Source: Brachyhypopomus gauderio (lineage: Eukaryota; Chordata; Actinopteri; Gymnotiformes; Hypopomidae). Taken from it: 64,000 nt of DNA. Shown one piece after another: positions 37,770-52,034 of this stretch. The notes beneath the pieces are model-generated. The model worked only from the letters and a program-made list of their open reading frames with translations. It searched no databases and was not told the DNA's origin. Position 1 is the first letter of the stretch; every line of letters starts with the position of its first letter. Where the stretch lies: the NCBI RefSeq assembly GCF_052324685.1, contig NC_135221.1, forward strand, positions 20,913,037-20,977,036, read 5' to 3'. Made by a program: the position numbers and the translations under genes.

Positions 37770-39372
37770 CAGTTTTGGACGACTGCTAACGTGCGATTGT
37801 CCAATCTGTAGTCACATTTTCAAAACTCTAAACACATTGAACACAACATCAGTCTATAGTGGCTATATTATTAGTTCAACTCATGTTGTTATGGCACAAA
37901 ATGCAGTCATTTTACATGTTTTTATAATGCTTAAATTTTCTATACACACAAGGTTATCCAATAACAAAATTCTGGATCATTTTTGCCTTATTTACAATTG
38001 CTTGCACACAGCATGTCAAAAATGAAAACCTAAGGTTCAAAAATGCAAAGTTCTGCAAAAACAAAGGCAGCTGAAAAGCTATTACTGTAATACATATTTT
38101 TTGCACATATAGTTCAATGAAATAAAATGAAGTACAGTAATGTACCGGGTCAGAGAGGAGCAAATCAGAGGTGTATAATCCAGGTTCAAGTAAAAGTCCT
38201 CACCAGGATTTTGCTCAGGCTTCCTGGATTGTGTTGATTCCACTAATTTTACCTGGATTGCACTAATTAGAAAATCTAGCAAGCTTGAGCAAAATCCTGG
38301 TGAGGACTTTTACTTTCTGAACTTGGATTATACACCTCTGGAGCAAATATAACAATTTGTCCTGCAAATTTTCCTCCCGCCCATCTCACCTTTCCTCAAC
38401 CCCACTAAGGAACTTTTTTCAGTCTGGAGGTTGAAGGTGTATGATCATCGGCCCCATGACCAAATGTCCCTCCTGGATGCAATGAATCCCGGCTGCAGAG
38501 ACATTTCAGCTGAAGACTGCCAGGGGTGAATAAGGCATACCAAGCTTTTCTATCTCAGGTGCATGGCAAGGGCTAACATCAGATGTGATGAGGATGAAAA
38601 ACATGTGGCCAACTGCTGAACACCACTTACATTACACATAACAAGACTGTTCAGTTTTGTATTCTGTTTTTCCCCCTTGTGTGGCTTTTTTTGTATATGT
38701 GTATTTTTACATATATGAGACCATGGCTAATTATGTTTACAATTACGGTAATTATTTTTTGGTTTAGGCCACAATTTACAGTAATGTCCCTAATACAGTA
38801 AAATATACCCTTTACTGCAAAACTGTTACTGACTACTTTTTTTGTCTAATCTACATTCCATATAGTACCTAACAGTAAATATCACTCATTGTGTATGCAG
38901 TATGTTGCCAAAAATACACACATTTGTAAAAAAAAAAGTCCAAATGAAGCGGATTACAGTAAAAATGAACTGACTAAGAAAACAACAGATGTTACTGTAA
39001 AATATCTGTTGTTTGCTGGGAGAGAGTAAAATATTACATGTAATACTGTTTCTGTACTGCCATCAAATGTTAGTTTTTTTACAGTGATTGTGCAGTGATT
39101 GACTATGTTCATCTCAAATAGAGAATCTGTGCTAGTGTTTGAAAGAATGATTGGATACTGAACCAGGTTTGCTGTGTTTTAACAACATTGGTGTATAAAG
39201 AGAAAACTTTGCGTTGTGAAATGCAGAGTTGTTATTTAGTTAAGAAAATGCGCTTTTGAACACGGTATTAAGTATTTGGCTATTTGTGTGAGGTCAATGT
39301 GTTGCTGTGTTTAGAGTTTTGACAATGTATCTGAAGTTTTGGGAAACGCATGTTAGCAGTCGTCAAAAACTG
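37770..39372. mobile_element. Decayed Tc1/mariner (IS630-type) DNA transposon
   Basis: Imperfect terminal inverted repeats of about 75 bases begin CAGTTTTGGACGACTGCTAA on the left; the right end is the complement of CAGTTTTTGACGACTGCTAA. Both are flanked by TA, the expected target duplication. A plus-strand transposase remnant lies at about 38389-38630. It starts SPFLNPTKELFSVWRLKVYD, has an in-frame TGA where relatives have Trp, and continues to RANIRCDEDE. This resembles the C-terminal end of DDE_3 transposases found widely in fish. It is inactive. It lies in an intron of the moesin pseudogene and contains a nested hAT MITE. Confidence 0.85.
38166..38340. mobile_element. hAT-type MITE, 175 bp, nested
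   Basis: Terminal inverted repeats of about 58 bases begin CAGAGGTGTATAATCCAGG and end with TATACACCTCTG. An exact 8-bp duplication, GAGCAAAT, flanks the element at 38158-38165 and 38341-38348. CAGAGGTG ends with an 8-bp duplication are diagnostic of the hAT superfamily. It has no coding capacity. It inserted into the older Tc1/mariner element. Confidence 0.95.
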
Positions 39373-40549
39373 TAAATTTAGAAATTTTGCTAATTTGGTG
39401 GCTGGTGTTCCCTGTTCGCAATTCAAACTCTCAATTCAAACCCATGAGCTACATGGTCTCTTTGGCAATATTTTCATTCTGCCTTTCAGCATTTTCTTGC
39501 TTCTTTTAGATTTTCCTGTAGTGCCCTAAACCAAACCAGTAGGACAACCACTAACATCTGAATCTGAGCATTATAACATTGTAGAGAAGTGAAAATGACT
39601 TTCTGTGTTATATTTTATGTACTTTTTATATTTGTAATATGTAATATTTTATATTCTAATGTTGTGGTAACCACAGTCAGTGTCAGAAGTGTGCCCTATT
39701 TCTGTCAGTCTACAGGACACAATAACACACTTGTACAGAATTTCTGTTCCCTCTCTTGTTCCCTCTTGTTCTCCTGTTCTCTTGCTTGGGCCTTCATCTT
39801 CTGCACCTCGATGGTGTCTGGTTGGCGACGATGCATGTAGATCAAGTTTTCCCACACAGAGCCCAGATGCGCTTGTTAACGCGTAGGCGGGTTGCACAGA
39901 ACACAAAGTCCTGTGATTGATTTTAATGGAGATAACAGAGGTATATCACTTCTGTAATGAGGTTTATTTGGAACATTCAGTTCCTAGTGAGGTGATCTTA
40001 ACTGAGACTGATCTAAACTAACTGACAGGTCACACATACAGGACCTCTTGTCAGTTGGCTTAATTTTTTTACCCTATACATATCCTAATCCTAATCCTGG
40101 CCAATCTTGAGATACTCCACCATAGCTTCATGTGAAAAAAGGAATAGAAAGTGTAGGTGTACAGTTGTGTAAGGACTTAGCATCATTGGATATAAAGCAT
40201 GGGACAGAGGATACACGTGAGCAGCACGTGAGGTCCACGTGAGAAAAGCAATCAAAAACTCAAGCAGGCAACACTGTGAAAGACATATCCACAATAACTA
40301 AACATGACCAAGCATGGAAATGCAATACGAAGGCTTGATCAAGGGCTAGGAACATAGAGAAATGCTAGCACACACTAGCAAAATGTCATTAAGTATTAAT
40401 GGCAAAAGGGGACTGTATACACTAACCAGACAATCTATTAGAAGCATTTAATTATCAGAAATGGCTTGTAGTTGAGCAGTAAAATACTCTAGTTCAAATC
40501 ATACTAAGCACAGCTTGTATTTGTATCTGCCAACATGCAAAAATTCCAG

Positions 40550-41030
40550 CAACACTGCTGTTCCTGACATACTCACACATGCAACACCCACTACTATGTC
40601 ACAACACTGCTGTTCCTGACATACTCACACATGCAACACCCACTACTATGTCACAACACTGCTGTTCCTGACATACTCACACATGCAACACCCACTACTA
40701 TGTCACAACACTGCTGTTCCTGACATACTCACACATGCAACACCCACTACTATGTCACTACAGTGCTGTTCCTGACATACTCACACATGCAACACCCACT
40801 ACTATGTCACAACACTGCTGTTCCCGACATACTCACACATGCAACACCCACTACTATGTCACTACAGTGCTGTTCCTGACATACTCACACATGCAACACC
40901 CACTACTATGTCACTACAGTGCTATTCCTGACATACTCACACATGCAACACCCACTACTATGTCACTACAGTGCTGTTCCTGACATACTCACACATGCAA
41001 CACCCACTACTATGTCACTACAGTGCTGGC
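40550..41030. repeat. 52-bp tandem repeat, about 9 copies
   Basis: The unit contains GCTGTTCCTGACATACTCAC then ACATGCAACACCCACTACTATGTC. Copies differ mainly at CAACACTGC versus CTACAGTGC. It is located in an intron of the moesin pseudogene. Confidence 0.95.
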
Positions 41031-42399
41031 ACCAGTGTTTTGTTGAGAATTAATAGCTTGCCATGCAAAGGACATCGGCAATGGGTAACAAACACATGAG
41101 AACATATACAGGGACCATAATCTGTTACTGGACATCTATAAAAGAGAGATGTAGCTAATTAAGAGTTCAGTGAGATTAGGTACTTCTGAAGTATTTCTAA
41201 TGACATCAGTCATTAACTACTGCATTAACATACAAAAGATGTAGACATTAACGAGGTGGAGTCAGAAAAGTACAAGCAAGAAAGGGGTGATGTGTGGAGT
41301 TTTCCAAATGGAGACTTTGTGACACATGGTTCAGTATTTTTACACATGGTTCAGTATTTTTACACATTGGCTTTGGCTGACTCAGCTATCTCACAATTCT
41401 TTGGCTAGAGAAGAACACAAATGAGCAGAGATGTTGTAAAACAGGAGATTCTACAGTTCTACAGTGTTTTAACGGATTTATTGTACAGTACCTGGCTAGA
41501 CGCTTATGCTGTTCATGCCAGACCCAAATCTGTTCCTCCCACTGCTCTTTAGACATCTTACGTGCTCCAAGACTCTTACCATAAAGTGCATACAAAACAC
41601 ATTAAACATATAGACTCAATGTCTTGCAAAACATTTCAAAATATGTTTGGTTGACATTAGGATAGTCTGAAGATATAGCTAACACCTTTGGGGAGAGCAA
41701 CTTCAAACGACACATGTCCTGGCACATGGTAGTACATGCAGCCGTGTCTGGTCTGCACAGCATAAGATGCTAGTAGCACAACAGTTCCTGGCAAGGAGTA
41801 GATGTCGTTGTTCAGGATGATCTTCACCTGCAAGAAGAGCGTTTTATGGCCTCCTGTCACTTATAATATACAAAAGTAACAAACTAAAGTTAAAGTACGT
41901 ACTCACATGCACTAGAAAAATAAATGTGTCCCGTTTATTTTGGAACATATGTTGATAATATAGGCTTCTAAAAATGTCACATTTGTGTGCCTCTGTGCTG
42001 CAGTAATTTTAAGCCAACCTGAGAAATTCACATTTCGTTAATGGCATTAGCATGACGGAACCGCTTGTTGAGTCTCAGCCATGTGGTTAAGCCTCTGTTG
42101 TCCTGGAACTGCAGCCCAGAGTCAGCAGTCCACATTTAGAGTCCAACAACCTGCAAAGGAGAAACATGACGTTTACATGCACCATATGATCACTGTCATG
42201 ATTTCTGACTTTTGTGTGTACTATTTTGATGTTACCTTTGCTGTTTAACATGAGAAATGTCTAACCTCCCCACATGTTCTAACTATTTCAAATACTCACT
42301 TGGTTGAAAAGCTATTTGCCTGTATGTTGGGCTGGATTGCAAACTCCAGCTCAACGTTCATAGTGGTAACTCGAACATTCATTGGTGGATAAAAAATAT

Positions 42400-43560
42400 C
42401 CATTAAACATTGTATAAAACTCACGGAGTAGTAATTTGTTAAGTCATACACTATTTATGGATATTTCGATGATTAGGCATTGTAGTGTCAGATGTTAAAA
42501 ATATTATAATGTCAGGGAAATTTTGAAATCTGAACATTTACATAATCCAGTTTTAACCTGTGAAATAAAAATATACAGTTTGCGGTGATCATGAGAATAT
42601 TCTTGACAAACTGTTAAATGGCTGTCAGATGCCCGTGGCCCTTATTACTACAGCAGCGTAAAAGATCATCTGATTAGTTAATCAGCTACATAACACGGAC
42701 CATTGCCCTCCATTATATATCATCTACAGAGAGACCTGAAATAACTGATAAAACGTTTAAGTTTCCAGAAGACTGACACTGTAGATGCTGGTTCCTCCTG
42801 TTCGTGATCTCAAACATGGATTATATCAGTGGTGAAAAACATACATGGGTTTTTATTATCACTTCAGACAGTGAATGACATCTAAATTCCAACTTTTTTC
42901 TGCAGCACGCAACATGACATATTTTGGTAAATCAATCTTATAATTAGTTCATATGCATATTTGATTTTAAAAGGTCACATTAATTAACAGAAGTGTAATG
43001 AATGTCATATTTTAAAATGTCACATTAGCTATGTACCTATAATTAAAATGAAGCACTTATGTTAAAATCTACTGAAATATATTCTAATAGACTATTATGA
43101 GAAGTAAACTAGAACAGTACTTACAGACATTACTTTTTTAATTCAGTTGTTCCACTTTGTTGTAAACTTGTTCCCCTGAGAAACCTTCTTCAAGCCATAT
43201 GAAAGGACTTACAATATGTATTAGGATTATGATTAATTAAACCAGTCCTATGTGCTGCTAAATAACATATTTTCATCTTTTAAATCCTGGGGCAACTCTG
43301 GAATCTCAATCTTATACTGCTCTGATTTTTTTTCCCCTGTAATATTATTTATGTGTTCAGATGTTCTTACTTGTACCTCTGTGTACCCAACTATTTTGTT
43401 ACTGACACACCAAAGTGTGTCACCGATTAATCTGTGTCTAACCACGAAGTAACATTTTAAAAGATTTTGTTTCAATCATATGCGTTAGTTTAAAAAAAGT
43501 AATACAAACGACACTTAGTTATGATCCAGTTATCTTTTAACAAATCTCACTCCGGCTACA
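42400..43560. other. Intergenic between moesin pseudogene and zc4h2, no gene seen
   Basis: AT-rich. A 75-codon minus-strand frame at 43248-43475 has no recognised relatives or splice partner and is not called. Confidence 0.45.
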
Positions 43561-43595
43561 GCGCACACGTGAGCGTCACTGCAGGGCTGCTGCAG

Positions 43596-43605
43596 GCGCA
43601 TGCGC
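43596..43605. promoter_or_regulatory. NRF1-type palindrome in the zc4h2 promoter region
   Basis: GCGCATGCGC lies about 135 bases upstream of the zc4h2 start codon, in a locally CpG-rich patch. This is the consensus core for NRF1, common in CpG promoters of widely expressed genes. Its use is inferred from motif and position. Confidence 0.5.
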
Positions 43606-43738
43606 AGATGTGCAAGGCCAGCTGTCGGGCGTCTGAGGGTTTTATTTATTATTTACAGTGGCATTTGTGGATAAATAGGCAGCGAGTCAGCTGGAATTAA
43701 CACCTTCCGTGGACGCGTCCGGGAGATAAAGTAACATC

Positions 43739-46209
<2,471 letters not shown>

Positions 46210-47063
46210 TTAATAACTATGTAGCTTGCTGTTTTTAACCATAAACGGTCTTTTATTAACTCAAGACATTTAATGTAAGCAGTTACCTGAACCCTTTTTG
46301 TGATGTAGTCCATTAACTATACTTGACGTAGATTTTTTTAGACACATTTTTCAATGCAATATTGAATTTACTTCCTAAATTAATTCTCTTGCCTAAATAA
46401 TTCCAGGTGGTTAACATTTAATTATGTTCTGAATAGGAAAATGCAGTTTTGAACTGTATGCAGTTTTACATTCAGGATGCCTAATTATATAGTTATACCA
46501 AGTAATAGTCATGTAGTTTATCAAACAAGGACGTGTATTAATCTTTTACTGACATCAGAAATGTAAAGCTTTGAAGGGGTTTGCATTCTTAAATATTACA
46601 TGATGATTACAGTAAAGCAAGATTTGCATTAGTTTACAACATGAGTAATGAAGTTAAAATATTTGACTTGAATTTTTTAATTGCATGTTTGCTGTCCTTA
46701 ATATTTTAGTAATGTATGACACACCTTGAATCAGTTTGTTGATTTGATTTGATTAATTTAATCTTGATTAAGAGTCAAACTCCTAATGCTTACTGAGAAG
46801 TGTTAAACGTTGAATGTTTTTATCAGTATAGTTTTTTTTTTATCTGTGTTGCCATGTGTTGTACAGTGCAGTTTTACTTGATATGGTAATTTGTTCAGTA
46901 AAAACCCCAAACATAAAAAAATATGCAAGTGGTTTTTTATTTATTACCACATAATACATATCTTTCACTTGACAACAGTCTCTTCCATATTTCACCTGGG
47001 TCATCTGAAGGCTTGGGCGTATCTTTCAACATCTCCCCGAGCAGGCAAACGGCATCCTAAAAT

Positions 47064-47066
<3 letters not shown>
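46210..47066. other. zc4h2 3' flank, AT-rich
   Basis: Probably includes the zc4h2 3' untranslated region. No coding sequence seen and no confident poly-A site chosen. Confidence 0.4.

Positions 47067-47156
<90 letters not shown>
47067..47156. repeat. (CA)45 microsatellite
   Basis: Uninterrupted CA run of 90 bases between zc4h2 and the convergent small gene. Confidence 0.98.
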
Positions 47157-47157
<1 letters not shown>

Positions 47158-47191
47158 CAATCAAACAGAATCCCACCAAAGTAGCCACAGT

Positions 47192-48009
47192 TTATTTTAT
47201 TGCAGTAGTGGTGGTACTGTTTACTTTATTGTAGAGATGGTCCTGAATTTTGTCCTCTAGTAGCTGCGTCTGAAGCTGACTCTTCTTCTTTCTGATGAAG
47301 AAGTCTAGTGCCAATTCAGCTTGTTTCTCCAGGCAGACAGTACAGTGGGAGGGCTCGTGGAAGTCCAGTTCTGCGGCCTATCGACCCGTTCCACATGAAT
47401 TATACAATAATGGATAGTTTGCATGGCAATCGCTGTCTGGTGCAGCACTAAAACTGTCTTCTATTTTTTTGTTCCTTTTTGCATTGACAAGAAAAGGAAG
47501 ATGGATCCAATATTCAAATACGCATTTCAACTCATCATTTTTTACTGTCGTTTGCAATGGCCTATGTAACAGTATATTGTTATTTTAGGCAACATTATAA
47601 CTGGATTAAGAGAAAAAGTTCTTACCCTCCTCATCTCCTCCCTGAATGTCTTCAGCTTTAGTGCGCCTATAAGACCTTCAGGCACACACTGTTCATGAAT
47701 ATTCATGAGTATTGGTGTGATCACATTCTTCCTCTGCTGTTGCTTTTCTTTACATTCAGGCAAATCTTTCTGTTGATTAAGACGCTCAATCATTCTCTTA
47801 CAATATTCCCTTAGTGCAACTGTCTCGTCTGCTTGCTCTGCTTTCTTATCTGTGGATGGCAAAAAAATTTACTTTTTACAAAAACCCCTTTTTATACGTT
47901 TTATACGTTTAACTTAAATAATTCTATAAATGTTATACATTTTACTGCCCTTTAATTGTTTTACTTGGTGCAATTATAATGTTTTCTGTCGTGTTCTCTC
48001 ACCTTTCAT
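47192..48009 (-). CDS. Unrecognised small gene, three coding exons, 138 residues
   Basis: I do not recognise this protein. The model is 48009-48003 (ATG AAA G), 47849-47626 and 47377-47192. Splice borders are GTGAGA, CACAG, GTAAGA and GATAG, and phases fit exactly across both introns. The product starts MKDKKAEQADETVALREYC. It is charged and mostly helical by composition. It has a region KNVITPILMNIHEQCVPEGL at about residues 49-68, then LDFHEPSHCTVCLEKQAELA at about 80-99 with a Cys-x-x-Cys pair, and a Lys-rich helical end. The stop TAA overlaps an AATAAA-like string. No signal peptide or membrane segment is apparent. It converges on zc4h2. Three concordant phases and non-repetitive coding texture argue for a real gene; function is unknown. 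The very short first coding exon is the weakest part. Confidence 0.7.
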
Positions 48010-49500
48010 TATGTTGATTATTGCTGTTCAGAAATATACATGTCTACGTTAAACATGTTTTTTTGGCTTTAAATGTTTTTAAATTCTCGGCTATAATAGT
48101 AAACAATTTTAGATTAAACAATGTTTATTTTAAGTGCCGACACAGATGTTTACGCGTTCTTCTTTGACACTACAAACCAAAGGCCGTGAAACACCTACCG
48201 CCACCTAGCGTTACGGAGGGAGTTATACTAGTAATATACAGTACCAGCAGTAATGCGCCTGTGGGGAATCACAATGGAATGGAAAGAAAAAAAAAAAGAA
48301 ATATAAGCCACGTGACTAATCATGAATTCATTTTACACCCTCTCTTAAAAGAGAGTTTACACCCTCTCTAAAATTTCTTAATGATGGATTTTAATGAAAG
48401 AGTTTATTTTCTATTTTCTTTTCATAGACAGGGAAATCTAATAGAAAGAGAAATGTAGATGGATAGACAAAAAATAGAAAAGCTTTCTGCAGTCTGCAGA
48501 TTTTTTCTCTGCTTTCAGCAAAATGTGTGGAGTAAGCAAAGTAAAGCAAACAAACGAAAAAAAAAGAAACAGAATCACATTCCAGGGGAGGTAAGGTATA
48601 GAACCATCTGCCCCTGAGGCGTGGAGGTGTCCCAGTAGCTGACTGTCGTCTACAGAATCATCTGAGCAGCTGTTCTCTTCAGACCAATGGCAGCTCTGGT
48701 GTTAGCAGCAGAATATAAGGAATTTAGCACAGCGCAAAAGCTTGTGCAATTGTGGGCTGGCGTTTTGTCATTTCTTGATGTGTGTTCAAAAAACACAAAA
48801 AAATCCCCAAAACCTTTACTCCCAACATACTTTACAACAATTAAAAAGCAAAAAGAATAGATTAGGCCAACAGTATGTGTCCCAAAACTATATGTCACCA
48901 TGGAAATTAAATGTTACTGTCTCTGAATCCCGGCCACCCTCAGCCGTGTCCCCCATAGCCAACACAACTCTATCACCTTTCTAATTATAAAGCGCCACAC
49001 TGGCCCTCCAAGAATGGAAGTTTAGGCAGATCCATCTGTGTCCTAAAATTAGCACCTCTTGGTGACCAGGCCCCCCATTGCTGTCAGGCAGACATACACT
49101 GCGTCCACTTACTGTCTGTGTCCCTGAACACAACACTGTGACTACATACTACCCTTGTATCTCCAGACTGAAAGGATAATATGCTTGAACTATTATGCTA
49201 GCATAACTGTCTGATTTGGACCTGTTGACAACAGTGCGGGGTCTTTGAGGTAAGCGCTGTGGCACTTTTCAGGTTTTCGGATTTATGTCACTAAGGTTTA
49301 TATGTTGGTTTAATGCTTTAAATGTCTTAAAAGAAAAAAATATTCTTTCTGAATATTTTGAACAAAAATACTTTCCTAATGACGTTGTGTTTTCTGATTC
49401 TACCTTAAAGTCCTTGTTAACAAATAAACTTCTTGTCCAAAGTTTACTCTAGAGTCCATTTGCTGAAGACTAAATGGAGTTTTGAGAAGTTCACCAGAGG
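48010..49500. other. Intergenic between the small gene and asb12
   Basis: The small gene (minus) and asb12 (plus) are divergent, so both promoters should lie here. No coding exon or clear core promoter motif was identified. Confidence 0.4.
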
Positions 49501-50754
49501 ATGATTTTGCAAAGTCCCAGCGATATGAGTATCATGGACATTTCTAAGATTTTTTCCCTCCTCCAACCCAGAGAGGATGAGGAGGACGGTTGCCAGCAGC
49601 TGCACCAGGCCATCGCCGACGATGACGCCAAGCTGCTGGCCGAGCTGCTGTCCCAGGAGCAGTACCGTAGATGCATTAACAGCCGCAGTGGCTGGGGCAT
49701 CCCCGGCACACCTCTGCGCATGGCGGCCGCCCGGGGCCACGTCCGCTGCCTGGAGGTCCTGCTGAGTCACGGGGCCGAGGTGGACAGCCTGGACGTCAAG
49801 GCCCAGACGCCCCTTTTCACTGCCGTCAGCGGCAAACACCTGGAGTGTGTCGTCGCCCTGCTCAAGGCGGGCGCCAACCCCAACGGCAGCCCCTACAACA
49901 ACTGCTCGCCGGTGATGACTGCAGCCCGAGAAGGTGACGTGGACATCCTGAAGGAGCTCCTGCACCACGGGGCCGAGGTCGACGCCCACGCCAAGGTGCC
50001 GGACTGGGCGTCCAATACCACGGGCTGCCGAGGGCCCCTCTACATGTCCGCAGTTTACGGGCACCTGGACTGTTTCAGACTGCTGCTACTGCATGGGGCC
50101 AGTCCGGACTACAACTGCGTGGAGGAGAAGATGCTGGCTAGGGTGAAGCAGCCCAAGACAGTGCTGGATATGTGTCTCAGGTATGGGTGTGGGGTGGAAT
50201 ATGTTCAGCTCCTCATAGACTTTGGAGCAAACGTCTATCTCCCCACGGTAATTACTGACAAGTCAACCGCACAGAACGAGTCTGTCATGCTGTTGCTCAA
50301 AGAAAGAGGTAAGCTTCTTCACACCATACAGTCTCTTTGTTTATCTCACGACCAAAAGCCTACTGTAAGACCCTCAATAATTAAGTTATGATCATTTGCT
50401 TTGATTGGTTGGTTTTAATTGCCTCTGCCGCTGGGTTAAGTTAAAATATTTATATTATTAAGATGGACAGATAATTTCCTCATTCATTTTTATATCAGAA
50501 TTTGATGTGCATGCATGTGTGTGTGTTTTTTTTGTGTGTGCATACAGTGTATAAAAGTACAAATGTGTTTGTCACTATGCTCTAATGTTTTTTAAACATA
50601 CATTTTCCTTCTGTTTGCAGTGTGCCCCAAAACCCTGATGTCTCAGACACGACTTGCAATATGGAAGTACCTCGCAATGGCAAACAAAGTGTGTGCAATT
50701 GAGCACCTGGATATTCCCCAGGTGCTGAAGAACTACTTGAAAAATACCACATGA
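49501..50754 (+). CDS. asb12: Ankyrin repeat and SOCS box protein 12 (asb12), two exons
   Basis: ASB proteins recruit substrates to a Cullin-5/Elongin B-C ubiquitin ligase through the SOCS box. Exons are 49501-50308 and 50621-50754 (GT/AG, phase 1) and give 313 residues; human ASB12 has about 309. Conserved landmarks are MDISKIFSLLQP, NSRSGWGIPGTPL, VDSLDVKAQTPLFTAV, YNNCSPVMTAA and GPLYMSAVYGHLDCFRLLLL. Ankyrin repeats span about residues 61-210. A variant region with LIDFGANVYLP follows, and the SOCS box is on exon 2 (CPKTLMSQTRLAIWKYLA ... LDIPQVLKNYLK). The ATG at 49525 (MSIMDISKIF) matches the human start better than 49501, so the first eight residues are uncertain. It lies next to zc4h2 in the same strand relation as in human. 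Exon 1 is GC-rich compared with its surroundings. No defects. Confidence 0.97.
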
Positions 50755-51979
50755 TGTTGTGCTAGGAGGCGTGTATATCACTCTACACCTAGTTTTGTTT
50801 TGTTTTTCTACCTTTTTGTTGATTCAGTGCAATTGACAGATGACTAAGATGAGTTAGGCCCGTGATGCGCACATAATAATGTGTTTATTGACTGTGAACA
50901 CAATAGATAGTTAAATAATTAAATCCATAATTTAAAGTTATTTTATTTAAAATTACTAAAGCTATTGTATTGGTATTCAAAAAGTTAATATTAAGAGGCA
51001 TGCTGGTTAAAATCTTTACACTATGCATCCCATGGGTGAGTTTGCCAGGATTGCAACATCACTGGACGTTGGAGCTGGACGTTGTATGACTTTACCTTTT
51101 TTTATTTATTTAATTTCTAAAGGCAAAAGAAAGAAACAGAACATTCAACCGTGAGGAAAAGCTGTAGTTTATTTGTTTTCTTGGACTCTAAACTAAATTT
51201 TTGTGGCATACTTTTTCGTTGGCACACTCTTCACAGCAATCCAAAGATTAAGATTAAGATTAAGATTGGTACAGAGCAAGACGGTGAAGCCTGCCGTTAT
51301 ATGCCCTCTAGTGGACAATGTGATTACTACAGCATGACGTGTACCCTTACTGCCACACGGTGGAGCTCTTTAATTATACTGTTCTCTGAGTAGTGATCCC
51401 TAGTAAAATTAGCTTTTTTATGGTTATGAAATCTTTCATAGCTTTTTTACTTGATAGCACCTTTGTTTGATTAGACTAATCATTGATTAGATGTATGTTT
51501 GGTCACCAAAAGTATCTAACTCATGGATTAAACATTTAATTCTGTGATTTTCATAGTTTTCATTCTCAAAGTACAGGAAGCCTTTCTTTTTTCTGTGTGT
51601 GTGTGTGTGTGTGTGTTTGTTTAAACACAAGAAATAAACAACATTTGGGAAGTTCACAAAGTGCAGTCATAAGCTCCAATGCGATAAAACAACTGTAAGT
51701 GAAACGTTAGATAATCGTGGCTTATGTAGTACGTGTGAGGGGTGGAACACTGGAGTGCACAAAAAAGAGTTTTTGTTAGTGGTGGAATGACTTTTAAATC
51801 CCAGGCTGACTCCTCCACTACCTGCTTGGTCTCACACTGCTCCATCAGCTTGGTTCAGGCAAGCAGCTCCTGACTGGGTTAAACTCAATTTAAGTTGGTG
51901 ACCATCCTTTTTAAAACAGGTAATAGATGGCACTGTAACAGGTGCAGGTCATTTGTTTAATGTCCAGATTTTAAAGCAT

Positions 51980-51985
<6 letters not shown>

Positions 51986-52032
<47 letters not shown>
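51986..52032. repeat. (GA)n microsatellite
   Basis: Near-perfect GA run, 47 bases. Confidence 0.97.

Positions 52033-52034
<2 letters not shown>

Larger units (their letters stand above)
34868..42382 (-). pseudogene. msn: Moesin (ERM family) pseudogene, intron-containing
   Basis: Moesin links actin to the plasma membrane. Decayed exons occur in transcript order: 42382-42300 (VRVTTMNVELEFAIQPN), 42150 to about 42040 (LQFQDNRGLTTWLRLNK, after an in-frame TAA), 41827 to about 41675 (NNDIYSLPGTVVLLASYAVQ), about 41575-41492 (EQWEEQIWVWHEQHK), about 40133-40060 (EYLKIGQD, then stops), about 40000-39720 (TRLRVNKRI, a frameshift, then [18 protein letters not shown]), about 37715-37530 (ELEEQTQHTLLLEKE, then a one-base insertion), about 37480-37380, about 37245-37120 (VDLQKTMEEL, then TAG), and about 34978-34870 (RIHAENVRLERDKY, then TGA, so the conserved C-terminal actin-binding end is lost). 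Some splice sites survive. Because introns are kept, it is a dead gene copy, not a retrocopy. Human MSN holds the corresponding place between AR and ZC4H2. Confidence 0.9.

Noticed and set aside
40550-41030. Regular repeats considered as a CRISPR array
   Set aside because: The copies are contiguous 52-bp tandem units with no unique spacers, and the genome is vertebrate.
43248-43475. 75-codon minus-strand frame upstream of zc4h2
   Set aside because: Could be a divergent small gene, but there are no known motifs, no partner exon and the sequence is AT-rich; a plus-strand frame is open over the same stretch.
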